Assembly: GCA_944332705.1 (NCBI GenBank)
Contig: CALVKM010000007.1
Coordinates: 1-53,963 of the forward strand
DNA: 53,963 bases
Direction: 5' to 3'
Source: an uncultured Bacilli bacterium
GTDB lineage: Bacteria > Bacillota_I > Bacilli_A > RF39 > UBA660
The translations under genes and the position numbers were made by a program. How positions within the stretch are numbered: the stretch's first letter is position 1; every line of letters begins with the position of its first letter. This document shows positions 19,218-28,009 of the stretch, piece after piece. The notes below the pieces were generated by a model. It was not told the DNA's origin. It saw nothing but the letters and a program-made list of their open reading frames with translations, and did not search any database.

Positions 19218-19640
19218 CTAGCTATTTAATTCTATTATTTCTTCTTGAGTCATATAAACTATTCGCTCTTCATTTATAATATTATTATTTTGATAATCAT
19301 GATATTCTTTTAACAAGTCATTAAGTTTTTTTGAAGATAATGTATCCTTAGTTCTTCTGAATTTTGACAACATTGTACAATTTTCTATAGTTAATTTTGT
19401 ATTTAATTGAGCATAACTATCTTCATATAAAACAGTTTCTTTTGGATTTTCTGAATTAATAAAATAGTTATATTTATGATACAAATTGTGTAATTTTCCA
19501 GCAGTTTTATCAATTGCTATTATTTCAATATAACTATCTTTAATATCTGCGATTAACATTGGATGCTCAATACTAGCAACTTGATCTATTTGATATCTCA
19601 CTTTCAACCACAATATTTGCCCCACCTTTAAATCATTCAT
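19218..19640 (-). CDS. Putative PemK/MazF-like toxin paired with a Panacea antitoxin
   Basis: This is a 140-residue protein with a PemK/MazF-like beginning: KVGQILWLKVRYQIDQ, then HPMLIADIKDSYIEIIAID, the pattern of the small SH3-like barrel (G-x-I-x-x-V ... HP-x-L-I-x-x) in this toxin class. A later part contains KLTIENCTMLSKFRRTKDTLSSKKLNDLLKEY, where TIENCTMLSK would be the second barrel strand. It starts inside the last codon of the Panacea-domain gene (4-base overlap), the tight coupling expected of a toxin-antitoxin pair. If real, it would be an mRNA-cleaving endoribonuclease. The family call is by pattern only and weaker than the partner's. Confidence 0.6.
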   Translation of the reverse strand: MNDLKVGQILWLKVRYQIDQVASIEHPMLIADIKDSYIEIIAIDKTAGKLHNLYHKYNYFINSENPKETVLYEDSYAQLNTKLTIENCTMLSKFRRTKDTLSSKKLNDLLKEYHDYQNNNIINEERIVYMTQEEIIELNS

Positions 19641-20119
19641 AATTTTAATGCTTCTATTAATCCTTTATATCTTTTTTTGTATTCATCAATGTTGTCTTCA
19701 ATATTCATTATAGGTGCATTATATGTATCATCACTTAATTTTTGCCATGTTGGATCCTCATGAGTTATTTCAATTAATTCATCAAATGAAGCATTTTCTA
19801 AAGACATATATATTTTATCCAAAAATTGTCTATCAGAAGCATTTATATTTATTATATTATTTTGATTAATCATAAGTCCATATGATTTTACAATATCTTC
19901 AATTACTGGACCATTATCATATGCTTTAAAATCATCTTTAAACAATCTTTTATTATATAATGCTAAATATACCACTTGAGCTAAAAACAAATATTTATTA
20001 ATTCTTATATTACCTTCATATGATTTTCTATCATTATAAACAACTACATTTTTGTTGAACAATTTTCGCTCTGGGTCTTTAGATAAAAAATACATAGCCA
20101 CATCTTTAGCATTTAACAT
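19637..20119 (-). CDS. Panacea (DUF4065/SocA-like) domain antitoxin
   Basis: This is a 160-residue Panacea/DUF4065 domain protein. The motif order is right: KDVAMYFLSKDPE at the start, INKYLFLAQVVYLALYNKRLFKDDFKAYDNGPVIEDI (core FKAYDNGPVIEDI, the usual 'FxAWxxGPVxxxI'), then FLDKIYMSL, ELIEITHEDPTWQKL and the closing helix KKRYKGLIEAL. Panacea domains are known as promiscuous antitoxins that neutralise many toxin folds (PanAT systems). It is the first gene of the pair, with a GCGAGGTGAT Shine-Dalgarno and a TTGCAA-N17-TATTAT promoter, and is followed by the putative toxin with a 4-base overlap. Confidence 0.85.
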   Translation of the reverse strand: MLNAKDVAMYFLSKDPERKLFNKNVVVYNDRKSYEGNIRINKYLFLAQVVYLALYNKRLFKDDFKAYDNGPVIEDIVKSYGLMINQNNIININASDRQFLDKIYMSLENASFDELIEITHEDPTWQKLSDDTYNAPIMNIEDNIDEYKKRYKGLIEALKL

Positions 20120-20140
20120 AATATATCACCTCGCACTAAT

Positions 20141-20169
20141 ATAATATAATATTTAATGACTTTTTGCAA
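20141..20169 (-). promoter_or_regulatory. Promoter of the Panacea toxin-antitoxin pair
   Basis: TTGCAA (20169-20164), 17-base spacer, TATTAT (20146-20141) on the minus strand, about 20 bases before the antitoxin start. Confidence 0.55.
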
Positions 20170-20232
20170 CACAAATGAATTGAATTGCTTAACTAATTAT
20201 ACTAAATTAAACACTAAATAATAAAACTATTT

Positions 20233-21003
20233 CTATTTACAACACACATCAAGAAAAGACTTTCCATATTCAGTTGTTTTAATAACCCCTTTTTTTATTA
20301 TTAACTTTTCTCCAAATTTCTCTTTATATTTTTGTATAATTTTACAATTTTTAATATTTTCGTAATTACCTTTGTCAATAAATTTTATATTCATATCTAT
20401 TTTTATTAAATTTAATCTTTCTAAATTGTTTAAGCTTTCAACAACTTGCTTTTCAGACAAAAAATCGTAAAAACTATCTGGCAAAAGATATTCTAAAACA
20501 AAATTTGCTCCATATTGTTCATCAGCCTTTATAAACAAACTACAAACTGGATAATAATCAATTTTATATAGCTTTGTAAAAATTTTAACATCTGTACAAC
20601 TCATTTGTTTTATTATCTCAACAAAACTAGGATGCACTTTATCCTTAGCAGTTTTGTCCATATCGCTTGCCATTAAATTTAAATAAAGCTGCTTTATTTC
20701 TTCTTTATCCCATGTGTAACTAATAGCTTGTACTGATGGTATAAAAATACTTGGATCTGCATCCACAATATTCTCTTCTTCTATTTTCTCCAATTTTTTT
20801 TGTAACTCAATTTTAAATTTTTGCACCACAAATTCTCTTTTATCACACCACATTTCGACCTTAGCAAATGCGTTTTTTATTACTCTTGGTATTAAGGAAA
20901 GTGTTTTTCCTGTTTCTTGCATAGTTGGTTTTAAAGCGTCGTTATATATTTCTTTTTTCATTTCTTCTGGTATTGTATTTAATATTGTTTTTAATTCATT
21001 CAT
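20233..21003 (-). CDS. Abi-alpha (DUF4393) family protein
   Basis: This is a 256-residue protein of the DUF4393/Abi-alpha family. The family layout is visible: an N-terminal helix with PEEMKKEIYNDALKPTMQETGKTLSLIPRVIKNAF (core DALKPTMQETGKTLSLIPR), a charged coiled region (KFKIELQKKLEKIEEENI), then PSIFIPSVQAISYTWDKEEIKQLYLNLMASDMD, HPSFVEIIKQMS and a C-terminal winged-helix-like part with NNLERLNLIKID and TTEYGKSFLDVC. The Pfam family is named for proposed abortive infection; the mechanism is unknown. I start at ATG 21003 because AAAGGAG precedes it. It lies 43 bases after the AAA ATPase gene on the same strand, so the two are likely one operon. Confidence 0.82.
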   Translation of the reverse strand: MNELKTILNTIPEEMKKEIYNDALKPTMQETGKTLSLIPRVIKNAFAKVEMWCDKREFVVQKFKIELQKKLEKIEEENIVDADPSIFIPSVQAISYTWDKEEIKQLYLNLMASDMDKTAKDKVHPSFVEIIKQMSCTDVKIFTKLYKIDYYPVCSLFIKADEQYGANFVLEYLLPDSFYDFLSEKQVVESLNNLERLNLIKIDMNIKFIDKGNYENIKNCKIIQKYKEKFGEKLIIKKGVIKTTEYGKSFLDVCCK

Positions 21004-21046
21004 TGTATTTCTCCTTTTTTTATAACGCAAAAATATTCTTGTTCAA

Positions 21047-22267
21047 TTATTTAACTATATTGCTAAAATTAAAATTAGGTAATACTGTATAATTCCCATT
21101 TAAATAATTTTTTAGGTAAACCTGATCATTTCGAATATTATAATCATCCAATGTATGTAAATGTGAACCATTATTATCTTTTTCAATAAATACTATTTCA
21201 TCTCTTCTTAAAAGATTTTTATTTAAATAAACTGGATTATGAGTAGTAAATATTAATTGCGCACCTTTTGTATTTATTGTAGGGTCACCATAAGTTTGAA
21301 TTAAATTATAAATAATTTCATGATGAATTGATGCATCTAATTCATCAACAAATATAGGTGCACCATTTTGCAAAGACCATATAATCGGATAAAGTAAATC
21401 AATTAATTTAACCGTTCCCTTAGATTCAATTGAGTTAACTGGAGCAATAATATCTGTATTCTTATCAGTTTTATAAGATACATAATTATTTATTTTTCCA
21501 TCTTCTGTATACTCAAATAATATTTTTTCCTTATCAACATTTAATTCTTTTAATAATTTATCTACATTCCTATCTTGATAAGTTTTATTTCTATCCGCAA
21601 ATTGAATGTAACTATTTATATTAAATTTTTCTAAATCAATAATAGTTGTTATATTAGAAAAATAAGATGTTATTTTTTCACATAATTTATTATCAATATT
21701 AGAATACCAACTTGTAAAAGTATCTGTTTCTTTTATATTTTCTTCAATCATTTTAGTCATTTCTATCTTTAGATTATCATCTAAAAATCTTTTATAATGT
21801 TCATTAATGACTTTTTCATCACTAGAAAATTCTAATCTTTTATTATCTCTTATAAATAATGTTTTATTATCCTCTTTTAATACTTCCCTTATAATCTTAC
21901 TTTCCATTTCTTTAAAATAATTAACAAATGACAAGTAATAATAGTATTCTTTATTATCACAAATAAAAGTAACTGACATTTCTATTGGTTTTTCATAATT
22001 ATCAAAATTAGAACACAAACCGATATAATCATCTTTTTCTTGCCTAATACTTTTTCCTATTATAAAGTTTTTTAATCCTATCATAGCAAATAATAAATTT
22101 GTCTTACCACAAGCATTACTCCCATAAATAGCTTTTATAGGTAATAATTCATAATTATCTGTATGAATGATATGATGATTTAATTCTCTTTTTTGTCCTC
22201 TTTCAAATGAAAATTCTGTTTCCTCTTTAAAAGTCTTAAAATTTTTAATTTTAAAATTAACTAACAT
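21047..22267 (-). CDS. AAA family ATPase (ABC-ATPase/OLD-like), possible defence protein
   Basis: This is a 406-residue stand-alone ATPase of the AAA_15/AAA_21 group related to ABC and SMC heads. LVNFKIKNFKTFKEETEFSF opens the protein, Walker A is YGSNACGKTNLLFAM, the signature-like region is ESKGTVKLIDLLYPI, Walker B is APIFVDELDASIHHEI, and the H-loop is LIFTTHNPVYL. No nuclease domain is attached, unlike OLD proteins; the family often works with a separate effector (for example RloB-type). Here the next gene is an Abi-alpha protein. The ATG at 22267 has GAAGGG before it; the in-frame ATG 13 codons earlier has none. The pair sits beside a toxin-antitoxin module, so a phage-defence role is plausible but inferred. 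Confidence 0.85.
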   Translation of the reverse strand: MLVNFKIKNFKTFKEETEFSFERGQKRELNHHIIHTDNYELLPIKAIYGSNACGKTNLLFAMIGLKNFIIGKSIRQEKDDYIGLCSNFDNYEKPIEMSVTFICDNKEYYYYLSFVNYFKEMESKIIREVLKEDNKTLFIRDNKRLEFSSDEKVINEHYKRFLDDNLKIEMTKMIEENIKETDTFTSWYSNIDNKLCEKITSYFSNITTIIDLEKFNINSYIQFADRNKTYQDRNVDKLLKELNVDKEKILFEYTEDGKINNYVSYKTDKNTDIIAPVNSIESKGTVKLIDLLYPIIWSLQNGAPIFVDELDASIHHEIIYNLIQTYGDPTINTKGAQLIFTTHNPVYLNKNLLRRDEIVFIEKDNNGSHLHTLDDYNIRNDQVYLKNYLNGNYTVLPNFNFSNIVK

Positions 22268-22313
22268 AAATATCCCTTCATATATAATATATACTAAAAG
22301 CAGCAAAAAATCA

Positions 22314-22342
22314 ACAAAAATTACGATTTTTTCGTAAATTTA
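22314..22342 (-). terminator. Terminator at the end of the polysaccharide cluster
   Basis: TTACGA/TCGTAA with flanking A/T pairs is followed on the minus strand by TTTTTGTTGATTTTTT. It lies between the PssE-like gene and the AAA ATPase gene. Confidence 0.55.
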
Positions 22343-22398
22343 TTGATTCTTTTATTTTTCTTTATCTTAAACATAAATTTCTATTCAATTTTAATATC

Positions 22399-22878
22399 TT
22401 ACATTTCATTTATAATTTTCTCTAAATTATTAATAAAACTTCTAGTATTAGATTTATATTTTTTTGGTTTAAAATAATTAGCTTTTTTTAAAGCTTCTGG
22501 AAAGTCTTTAATATCGTTAATTCCAATTATATACCCAGCAGAATTGAAATTATTAACAATTTGTTTTTGATGATCATTTATATGTTCTTTATATTCAGCT
22601 AGTCTCGAAACAGCTATAACCTTTTTTCCTAATTTCAAACCATTGATTATACTACCAACACCGCCATGTGTTATTAATAAATCACATTGACTCATTATAT
22701 TATCAAAATCGGCTTTAGATAACAAATCAAATATTTGCATATCTTTAGATTCATATTTTGTAAAACCAGCTTGAACAACTACTTCATCTTTTATATTTCC
22801 CAAATCTATCTCTTTTTGAACAGCATCAAGCAATCTTTTAAAGGATTTATCTTGTGTTCCTAAAGTAACAAAAATCAT
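22399..22878 (-). CDS. PssE-like glycosyltransferase subunit (GT28 C-terminal domain)
   Basis: This is a 159-residue GT28/Alg13-like protein, the catalytic-type subunit of a two-component glycosyltransferase. FVTLGTQDKSFKRLLDAV opens it, followed by VVVQAGFTKYES and the UDP-sugar-binding SQCDLLITHGGVGSIINGLKLGKKVIAVSRLAEYKEHINDHQ (core THGGVGSIINGLKLGK). With the PssD-like protein encoded immediately upstream it forms an Alg13/Alg14-type pair that adds a second sugar to an undecaprenyl-linked acceptor. I chose ATG 22878 (AGAAGGG upstream). It is the last gene of the polysaccharide operon. Confidence 0.88.
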   Translation of the reverse strand: MIFVTLGTQDKSFKRLLDAVQKEIDLGNIKDEVVVQAGFTKYESKDMQIFDLLSKADFDNIMSQCDLLITHGGVGSIINGLKLGKKVIAVSRLAEYKEHINDHQKQIVNNFNSAGYIIGINDIKDFPEALKKANYFKPKKYKSNTRSFINNLEKIINEM

Positions 22879-22899
22879 ACAATTTATCCCTTCTAACAA

Positions 22900-23397
22900 T
22901 TAATATATCCATCCTAAATAAATAGCATTAGGATAAAACTCTTTCATTGATTTCCACTGAACTATAAAAACATCTGCGATTGGATATACCATTTTTCCAG
23001 ATTTTGTAGGTGAAGTGCTATTAGCAAAAGTTTCAATGAATATAACTTTCTTTTTAAAAAAATGAGCGATATAACACATAGGAACAGTATTATGTACACC
23101 AGTAGTCACAATTACATCTGGATTGATGATGAAATAAAAATAAAGAGATTTTATACAGTTAATAAAAAACCGAAATGGATAAATCAATTTCGTAGAAAAA
23201 GTTGAATAACTTCCTTTAATCAAAAATCTAACACGTTTGGGATATTTATCTTTTAAATACATATTATTTTTAGTTTTTTCAGTAATTAATGTAAAATCAT
23301 AACTATCAAAACATGGACTTAGCTGCATTAATTCATCTAGATGACCACCAGTACTAGCAATAAATATTATTTTTTTCTTTATTTTTTTATTTTTCAT
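22900..23397 (-). CDS. PssD-like (Alg14-family) membrane-anchoring glycosyltransferase subunit
   Basis: This is a 165-residue Alg14/PssD-family protein: KKIIFIASTGGHLDELMQL, the G-G-H-x-x-E-like N-terminal signature, YDFTLITEKTK, a hydrophobic membrane-associating stretch (CIKSLYFYFIINPDVIVTTG) and GVHNTVPMCYIAHFFKKKVIFIETFANS. It is the docking partner of the PssE-like subunit that follows it. Both are needed for one sugar transfer on the cytoplasmic face. Its start overlaps the end of the polymerase gene by 11 bases. Confidence 0.88.
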   Translation of the reverse strand: MKNKKIKKKIIFIASTGGHLDELMQLSPCFDSYDFTLITEKTKNNMYLKDKYPKRVRFLIKGSYSTFSTKLIYPFRFFINCIKSLYFYFIINPDVIVTTGVHNTVPMCYIAHFFKKKVIFIETFANSTSPTKSGKMVYPIADVFIVQWKSMKEFYPNAIYLGWIY

Positions 23398-24883
23398 TTA
23401 CTTTTTCCTTTCCCTTCTTTATTTTCCTTACTTTAATTTCATTTTTATCTTCCACTAAATCCTTACAATAATTTCTATTGATACTTTTATTTGAAAATAA
23501 CGAAAAAACAATAATGAAAATAAATATATATTGCTTAGAATTGAATACACTTTCAGTGTATCCAGATAACAATAAACAAAATATAAATAGGATTAAGGTA
23601 AAAAATAATAATTTATTTTTTTTAAAATTAACATTAACTATAAATAACGAAATTATACTCGCAATGACTAAAAATAACCCAAAATAACCAATTTCAGCTG
23701 CCACATGTATATTATTGTTGTGTGGGTACAAAACTTTAGTACTTAAATCTAGAGATGAATCATCAATATATTTCTCAAAATTTTGAGTATTTACTAAATA
23801 CGAATAATTTCCTACTCCAATTCCAAATATTGGATATTTTTTTATTAAAGCATTACCCACACTTTTATAAAAATTTCTAGTATTAACAGAATAATTTGGA
23901 ACTAATTCATTATTATTTGGATTAGAATTCGTATTAGCATCAGCATCAGAATCCGAATTTGTATTATTTTCATTATCACTGTCAAAAATCGAATAAATAT
24001 ATTTATCAGTAAATGAATCAATAACAGTAATATCCAACCTCAAAGAATTTGGTATATTAAGTGCACTATAAACATAGTTTAACCCAGATTGGATAGATGA
24101 AGTAGATCCCGGAATCAATAGCATAAATATCAATGTTAAAAGTACAGTAATAACATTTAAAACTTGTTTTTTAAACAATGATATTAAGAAAAAAATAGCT
24201 GAGACAAAAGCAAAAATCAAAAAACCACTTCTGGAAAATGTCAAACATATTCCAATACCACAAAAAATATAGAGTAATTGACAAAATTTAGAATTAGGCT
24301 TAGTTAATAAATAATACATTAAAACTACACTTATTATAACAAAGTATTTATCTAGCAAAGTTGCTATATAAAATGTTGAATTAATTCTTCCCAATATTCC
24401 CGGATACAAATAATTACTGTAAGTAATTAAATTAACTCCACTAAAATATTGCCAAATACCTATTAATACACAGAGAAAAAAAGATAAAAATATCGTATTT
24501 AACAAAAAGGCTCTATCTTTTTGAGTTAAAGATATATTTGCAATGACAAATCCCAACACTAACAAACACGAATAATTTACTAAACCTTTTAATGTTTCAA
24601 TCCCAGTCCTTATTCCCAAAAAACACGTCATTAATATCCAAATAATAGTTATTCCAATAATTATTAAACTTATTTTATTTACATTCTTCCATTTAAAGTC
24701 ATTTAAGTTATTAAAAAATAACATAATAATAGCTATTCCAGATGCAAATATTATATAATAATTTAAAATACTATCAACTACATCTTTATTTATAAAAAAA
24801 CTTAAGAATCCAAACAAGGTAAAAGTAAAAATTAAAAAACTGATAATATATTTATTTAAATGCTCTTTAAGTTTCACAATCAT
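23387..24883 (-). CDS. Wzy-like O-antigen ligase/polymerase family membrane protein
   Basis: This is a 498-residue multi-spanning membrane protein (about 11-12 helices) of the O-antigen ligase/Wzy superfamily that joins lipid-linked repeat units outside the membrane. The large extracellular loop near residues 260-370 contains GVGNYSYLVNTQNF and LYPHNNNIHVAAEIGYFGL, the H-N-x-x-(H) ligase/polymerase pattern. The same loop carries a low-complexity Asn/Asp/Ser stretch (NSDSDADANTNSNPNNN) that probably varies between strains. The ATG at 24883 follows GGTAGGTG. It is the polymerisation step of the cluster that ends with the PssD/PssE genes. Confidence 0.85.
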   Translation of the reverse strand: MIVKLKEHLNKYIISFLIFTFTLFGFLSFFINKDVVDSILNYYIIFASGIAIIMLFFNNLNDFKWKNVNKISLIIIGITIIWILMTCFLGIRTGIETLKGLVNYSCLLVLGFVIANISLTQKDRAFLLNTIFLSFFLCVLIGIWQYFSGVNLITYSNYLYPGILGRINSTFYIATLLDKYFVIISVVLMYYLLTKPNSKFCQLLYIFCGIGICLTFSRSGFLIFAFVSAIFFLISLFKKQVLNVITVLLTLIFMLLIPGSTSSIQSGLNYVYSALNIPNSLRLDITVIDSFTDKYIYSIFDSDNENNTNSDSDADANTNSNPNNNELVPNYSVNTRNFYKSVGNALIKKYPIFGIGVGNYSYLVNTQNFEKYIDDSSLDLSTKVLYPHNNNIHVAAEIGYFGLFLVIASIISLFIVNVNFKKNKLLFFTLILFIFCLLLSGYTESVFNSKQYIFIFIIVFSLFSNKSINRNYCKDLVEDKNEIKVRKIKKGKEKVNEK

Positions 24884-24941
24884 TCTACACCTACCACTCT
24901 TGAAATATTTTATCATATAAAACAAACAATTATCAAGCCAT

Positions 24942-26060
24942 TTAATCTATTTCTAATATTCTTTTTATATTTTTTACAACTTTTTCGTTAAATTCCTGAG
25001 CATTAAAGTTTGGTATTAGCATTTCTTTATTTTTCAAATAGTATATTACATGATCATGAATATTATTTGGAGAACAAATAATACCATTATTTAAATCAGA
25101 TTTGTTAATAACATAGAATATTTCTTTAGCACCTTCGTTATATGCACTAACAAAATATTTTTGCATTGCCAAAGACTCGATAATAGTTTGCCCAAATGAT
25201 TCCGATTTAGAAGCAGTTATACAAACGGCTGAATGTCGTAAATACTTAAAAGGATTGGATTGAAAACCTAAAAAGAAGACATCTTTATCCAAATTTAAAT
25301 TTTTTGTTAAACTGATTAAATTATCTTTTTCACTCCCATCTCCAACAATATAAAGCTTGGCATCATTTATAACATCTTTAATAAGTTTAAATTCATTTAT
25401 CAAAACATCAACAGATTTTATTTTTTCTAATCTACCAATATAAATCAAATTATTATTACCCGACATATCAACATCAATGTCATTACTTTCATTTTCAATT
25501 TTTTTTAAAGGAATAAGATTATTAACAACGTCAATTTTATCTTTATATTCGGGAAAAATACCTAAAAATCCTTCTTTAGCACTTTCGGATACAGAAACAA
25601 TTAAATCAAAATATGAAAACTTGTGATTTAAAAATTTATTTCTTATTTTAATTAATGGCTTATAATTGCTTATTTCATATAAAGATTTAAAATTACAATG
25701 TACCCATATAATCTTTTTCTTAGCCTTTGTAAAAGCCGCATACATATCTGAGTAATTATTAATACCATAATAAGCAATGGCAACATCATATAAAGTATCG
25801 TTAATTGCATATTTTTTTAATAATGATTTGCATTTTATATTTTTCAAGACACGATTAACCAACGAGTTTTTGGACCTTTTTATTGGAATTATGTTAACAT
25901 CAGTAATCGCTTCAAATTGTTCACTTAAATCACCTTTATTTAAAACATATAGATCTATTAGAACATCTTCTTTTTTTAATTCCTCTATAAGAGATAACAA
26001 GGATGTTTCTACTCCTCCAGATACTAATGACTCCGTTGTTATTAAAATTCTTTTTTTCAT
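24942..26060 (-). CDS. Glycosyltransferase family 4
   Basis: This is a 372-residue GT-B fold glycosyltransferase. ITTESLVSGGVETSLLSLIEEL opens the acceptor domain (the conserved 'GGxE' type glycine pair). The donor domain has NLIYIGRLEKIKSVDVLINEF, LYIVGDGSEKDNLISL and the GT4 signature SKSESFGQTIIESLA with the two glutamates. It adds one sugar of the repeat unit on the cytoplasmic side. The start is preceded by AAAGGAATT at longer than usual spacing. It lies between a GT2 gene and the polymerase gene, all on one strand. Confidence 0.9.
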   Translation of the reverse strand: MKKRILITTESLVSGGVETSLLSLIEELKKEDVLIDLYVLNKGDLSEQFEAITDVNIIPIKRSKNSLVNRVLKNIKCKSLLKKYAINDTLYDVAIAYYGINNYSDMYAAFTKAKKKIIWVHCNFKSLYEISNYKPLIKIRNKFLNHKFSYFDLIVSVSESAKEGFLGIFPEYKDKIDVVNNLIPLKKIENESNDIDVDMSGNNNLIYIGRLEKIKSVDVLINEFKLIKDVINDAKLYIVGDGSEKDNLISLTKNLNLDKDVFFLGFQSNPFKYLRHSAVCITASKSESFGQTIIESLAMQKYFVSAYNEGAKEIFYVINKSDLNNGIICSPNNIHDHVIYYLKNKEMLIPNFNAQEFNEKVVKNIKRILEID

Positions 26061-26089
26061 TTTTATTTATAATTCCTTTCTGTTAGTTT

Positions 26090-27040
26090 TCAACCCTTAA
26101 ACTTTTTTAGCAAATATAATATTCTAGCAGGACAATAATAAGCCAACCAAATTGTTAATCGACGATATAAGGACTCTTGTTTATAATATTTATTTTTTAA
26201 CAATTTGGGAAACTTTGCTTTTACGTTCTTTCTTAATAATTTAATATTCTTAATACCTTCTTTATATCGTGCAAATATTAAAACTCCGCTTTTAAGTATA
26301 CCATCTAAAAATACGAAAGCAAATTCTTCATAATAACTATCAAGCAAATTGTTATCAATTACTGATTCATACAAATAATTAGATACAAGTATAATATTTT
26401 CAAATCTTTTATCATAATTCTTTTTCCTAGTTGTAGAAATATTAGTCATATTATAATAATATAAAGGCTGTTTTATATACCCAGGATTTTTAGATAAAGC
26501 TCCCAAAACAGGAATAACTGCGATATCTTCAAATATTTTTCCCTCTAAAAACTCAAAATGGATTTTATCAATTAATGATTTAGAAATTAATTTTCCCCAA
26601 GGAGCAAAATTGGTTAAAATTGCATTTTTGCATTTGTCTTTGTTATGAAAATTACTAACTATTTTATTGTTATCAAAATAATATTCGTAATAATCACAAA
26701 AAACATAATCACATTTATTTTTTATAGCATAATTGTACATAGTATATAACATATCTTTACTCGGAAAATCATCAATATCAACAAATGCAATAAATTTACC
26801 CTTTGCTAGTTTTAAGCCGTTATTTCTAGCCACAGCTTGACCACTATTTTTTTGATTTAAAACAATAACATTATTATATTTCTTTTTATAATCATTTAAA
26901 ATCTTTAAAGTTTTATCCGTACTGCCATCATTTATCATAATAATTTCTATGTTTTTTAATTTATCATTTAATAACACATTCATACATTTATCAATATATT
27001 TTTCAGCGTTAAAACAAGGTATAATTACACTAACATCCAT
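26090..27040 (-). CDS. Glycosyltransferase family 2
   Basis: This is a 316-residue GT-A family 2 glycosyltransferase. DVSVIIPCFNAEKYIDKCM leads into IIMINDGSTDKT, QKNSGQAVARNNGLKLAKG and the D-x-D-like FVDIDDFPSKD. A C-terminal basic helical part (RRLTIWLAYYCPARILYLLKKF) may lie on the membrane. It transfers one sugar of the surface glycan; donor and acceptor are unknown. A strong AAAGGAG precedes the ATG, and the preceding GT2 gene stops 12 bases upstream. Confidence 0.92.
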   Translation of the reverse strand: MDVSVIIPCFNAEKYIDKCMNVLLNDKLKNIEIIMINDGSTDKTLKILNDYKKKYNNVIVLNQKNSGQAVARNNGLKLAKGKFIAFVDIDDFPSKDMLYTMYNYAIKNKCDYVFCDYYEYYFDNNKIVSNFHNKDKCKNAILTNFAPWGKLISKSLIDKIHFEFLEGKIFEDIAVIPVLGALSKNPGYIKQPLYYYNMTNISTTRKKNYDKRFENIILVSNYLYESVIDNNLLDSYYEEFAFVFLDGILKSGVLIFARYKEGIKNIKLLRKNVKAKFPKLLKNKYYKQESLYRRLTIWLAYYCPARILYLLKKFKG

Positions 27041-27052
27041 AATTTTCTCCTT

Positions 27053-28009
27053 TCAATGTTTTTCCTCAACAAATTTCTTATTTAATTTACTTAAATATTT
27101 TTTAAGAAAAAAATACAAATAAATTTTTTTTAATAACTTCCTTAGATTATAACAATAAATATTACCTATTACAGAATTTTCTTTTATAAATTTAACAAAT
27201 TTATATCTATCATCATCATTTAGCTCTCTTCCCTTATAAATTAAAGCTTCTGCCATAAAACTCCTAATTAATTTATTAGAAAGAGAATCCGAAGAAATCT
27301 TGTCAATCAAATTTAGATAATGAAATTTAAAATCATCAACTTTAATTATTGTTTTTTCATAATTATTTTGACTCATTATACTATTTTCTCGTTGTACATA
27401 ATTATATCCATGATAATTTAATACCTTTATATTTCTCGCCTTGCTTAAAACCAATGGTGTTAAACCATAATCCTCATGAATTTTTCCCTTTGAATATTGA
27501 AAATTATTTTTCCTCCAAAATGTTAGATTGTAAGCATAAAAGCAAGCAGCTTCTACAAACCCAGAAGCAATAATACTTTGTAAAATGCTTTCTTTGGTAT
27601 CATCTGTTTCATACAAATCACCAGCGCTTCTTATTAAATTACCTTCATCATCAACCAAATTTAAATTAAACCGAACAACATCAACTTGTTTACTCTCTAA
27701 TATTTCATTAATTTTCTCAAGTAATGATTTATCTATATAATCATCACTATCAATAAACAATAAATAATCTCCAGTTGTATATTTCACACCATAATTTCTT
27801 GCATCAGATAATCCCCCATTTTCTTTTTTATAATATCTAAATCTTTTATCTTTTAAATATTTTTTGATTATTACCTCACTATTATCTGGTGAACCATCAT
27901 TTACAATAATAGCTTCAAAATTATCGTATGTTTGTTTCCTTATACTATTTAGACATTTGTCTATGTAATCTTCAACATTATACACTGGTATCACTATACT
28001 AAATTTCAT
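27053..28009 (-). CDS. Glycosyltransferase family 2
   Basis: This is a 318-residue GT2 enzyme. It opens MKFSIVIPVYNVEDYIDKCL, followed by AIIVNDGSPDNS, KKENGGLSDARNYGVKYTTGD and LFIDSDDYIDKSL with the D-x-D metal site. It differs enough from its GT2 neighbour to act at a separate linkage. The basic C-terminus (KLLKKIYLYFFLKKYLSKLNKK) probably binds membrane. GAGGAAAAA precedes the ATG. It overlaps the stop of the GT32 gene by 11 bases. Confidence 0.92.
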   Translation of the reverse strand: MKFSIVIPVYNVEDYIDKCLNSIRKQTYDNFEAIIVNDGSPDNSEVIIKKYLKDKRFRYYKKENGGLSDARNYGVKYTTGDYLLFIDSDDYIDKSLLEKINEILESKQVDVVRFNLNLVDDEGNLIRSAGDLYETDDTKESILQSIIASGFVEAACFYAYNLTFWRKNNFQYSKGKIHEDYGLTPLVLSKARNIKVLNYHGYNYVQRENSIMSQNNYEKTIIKVDDFKFHYLNLIDKISSDSLSNKLIRSFMAEALIYKGRELNDDDRYKFVKFIKENSVIGNIYCYNLRKLLKKIYLYFFLKKYLSKLNKKFVEEKH

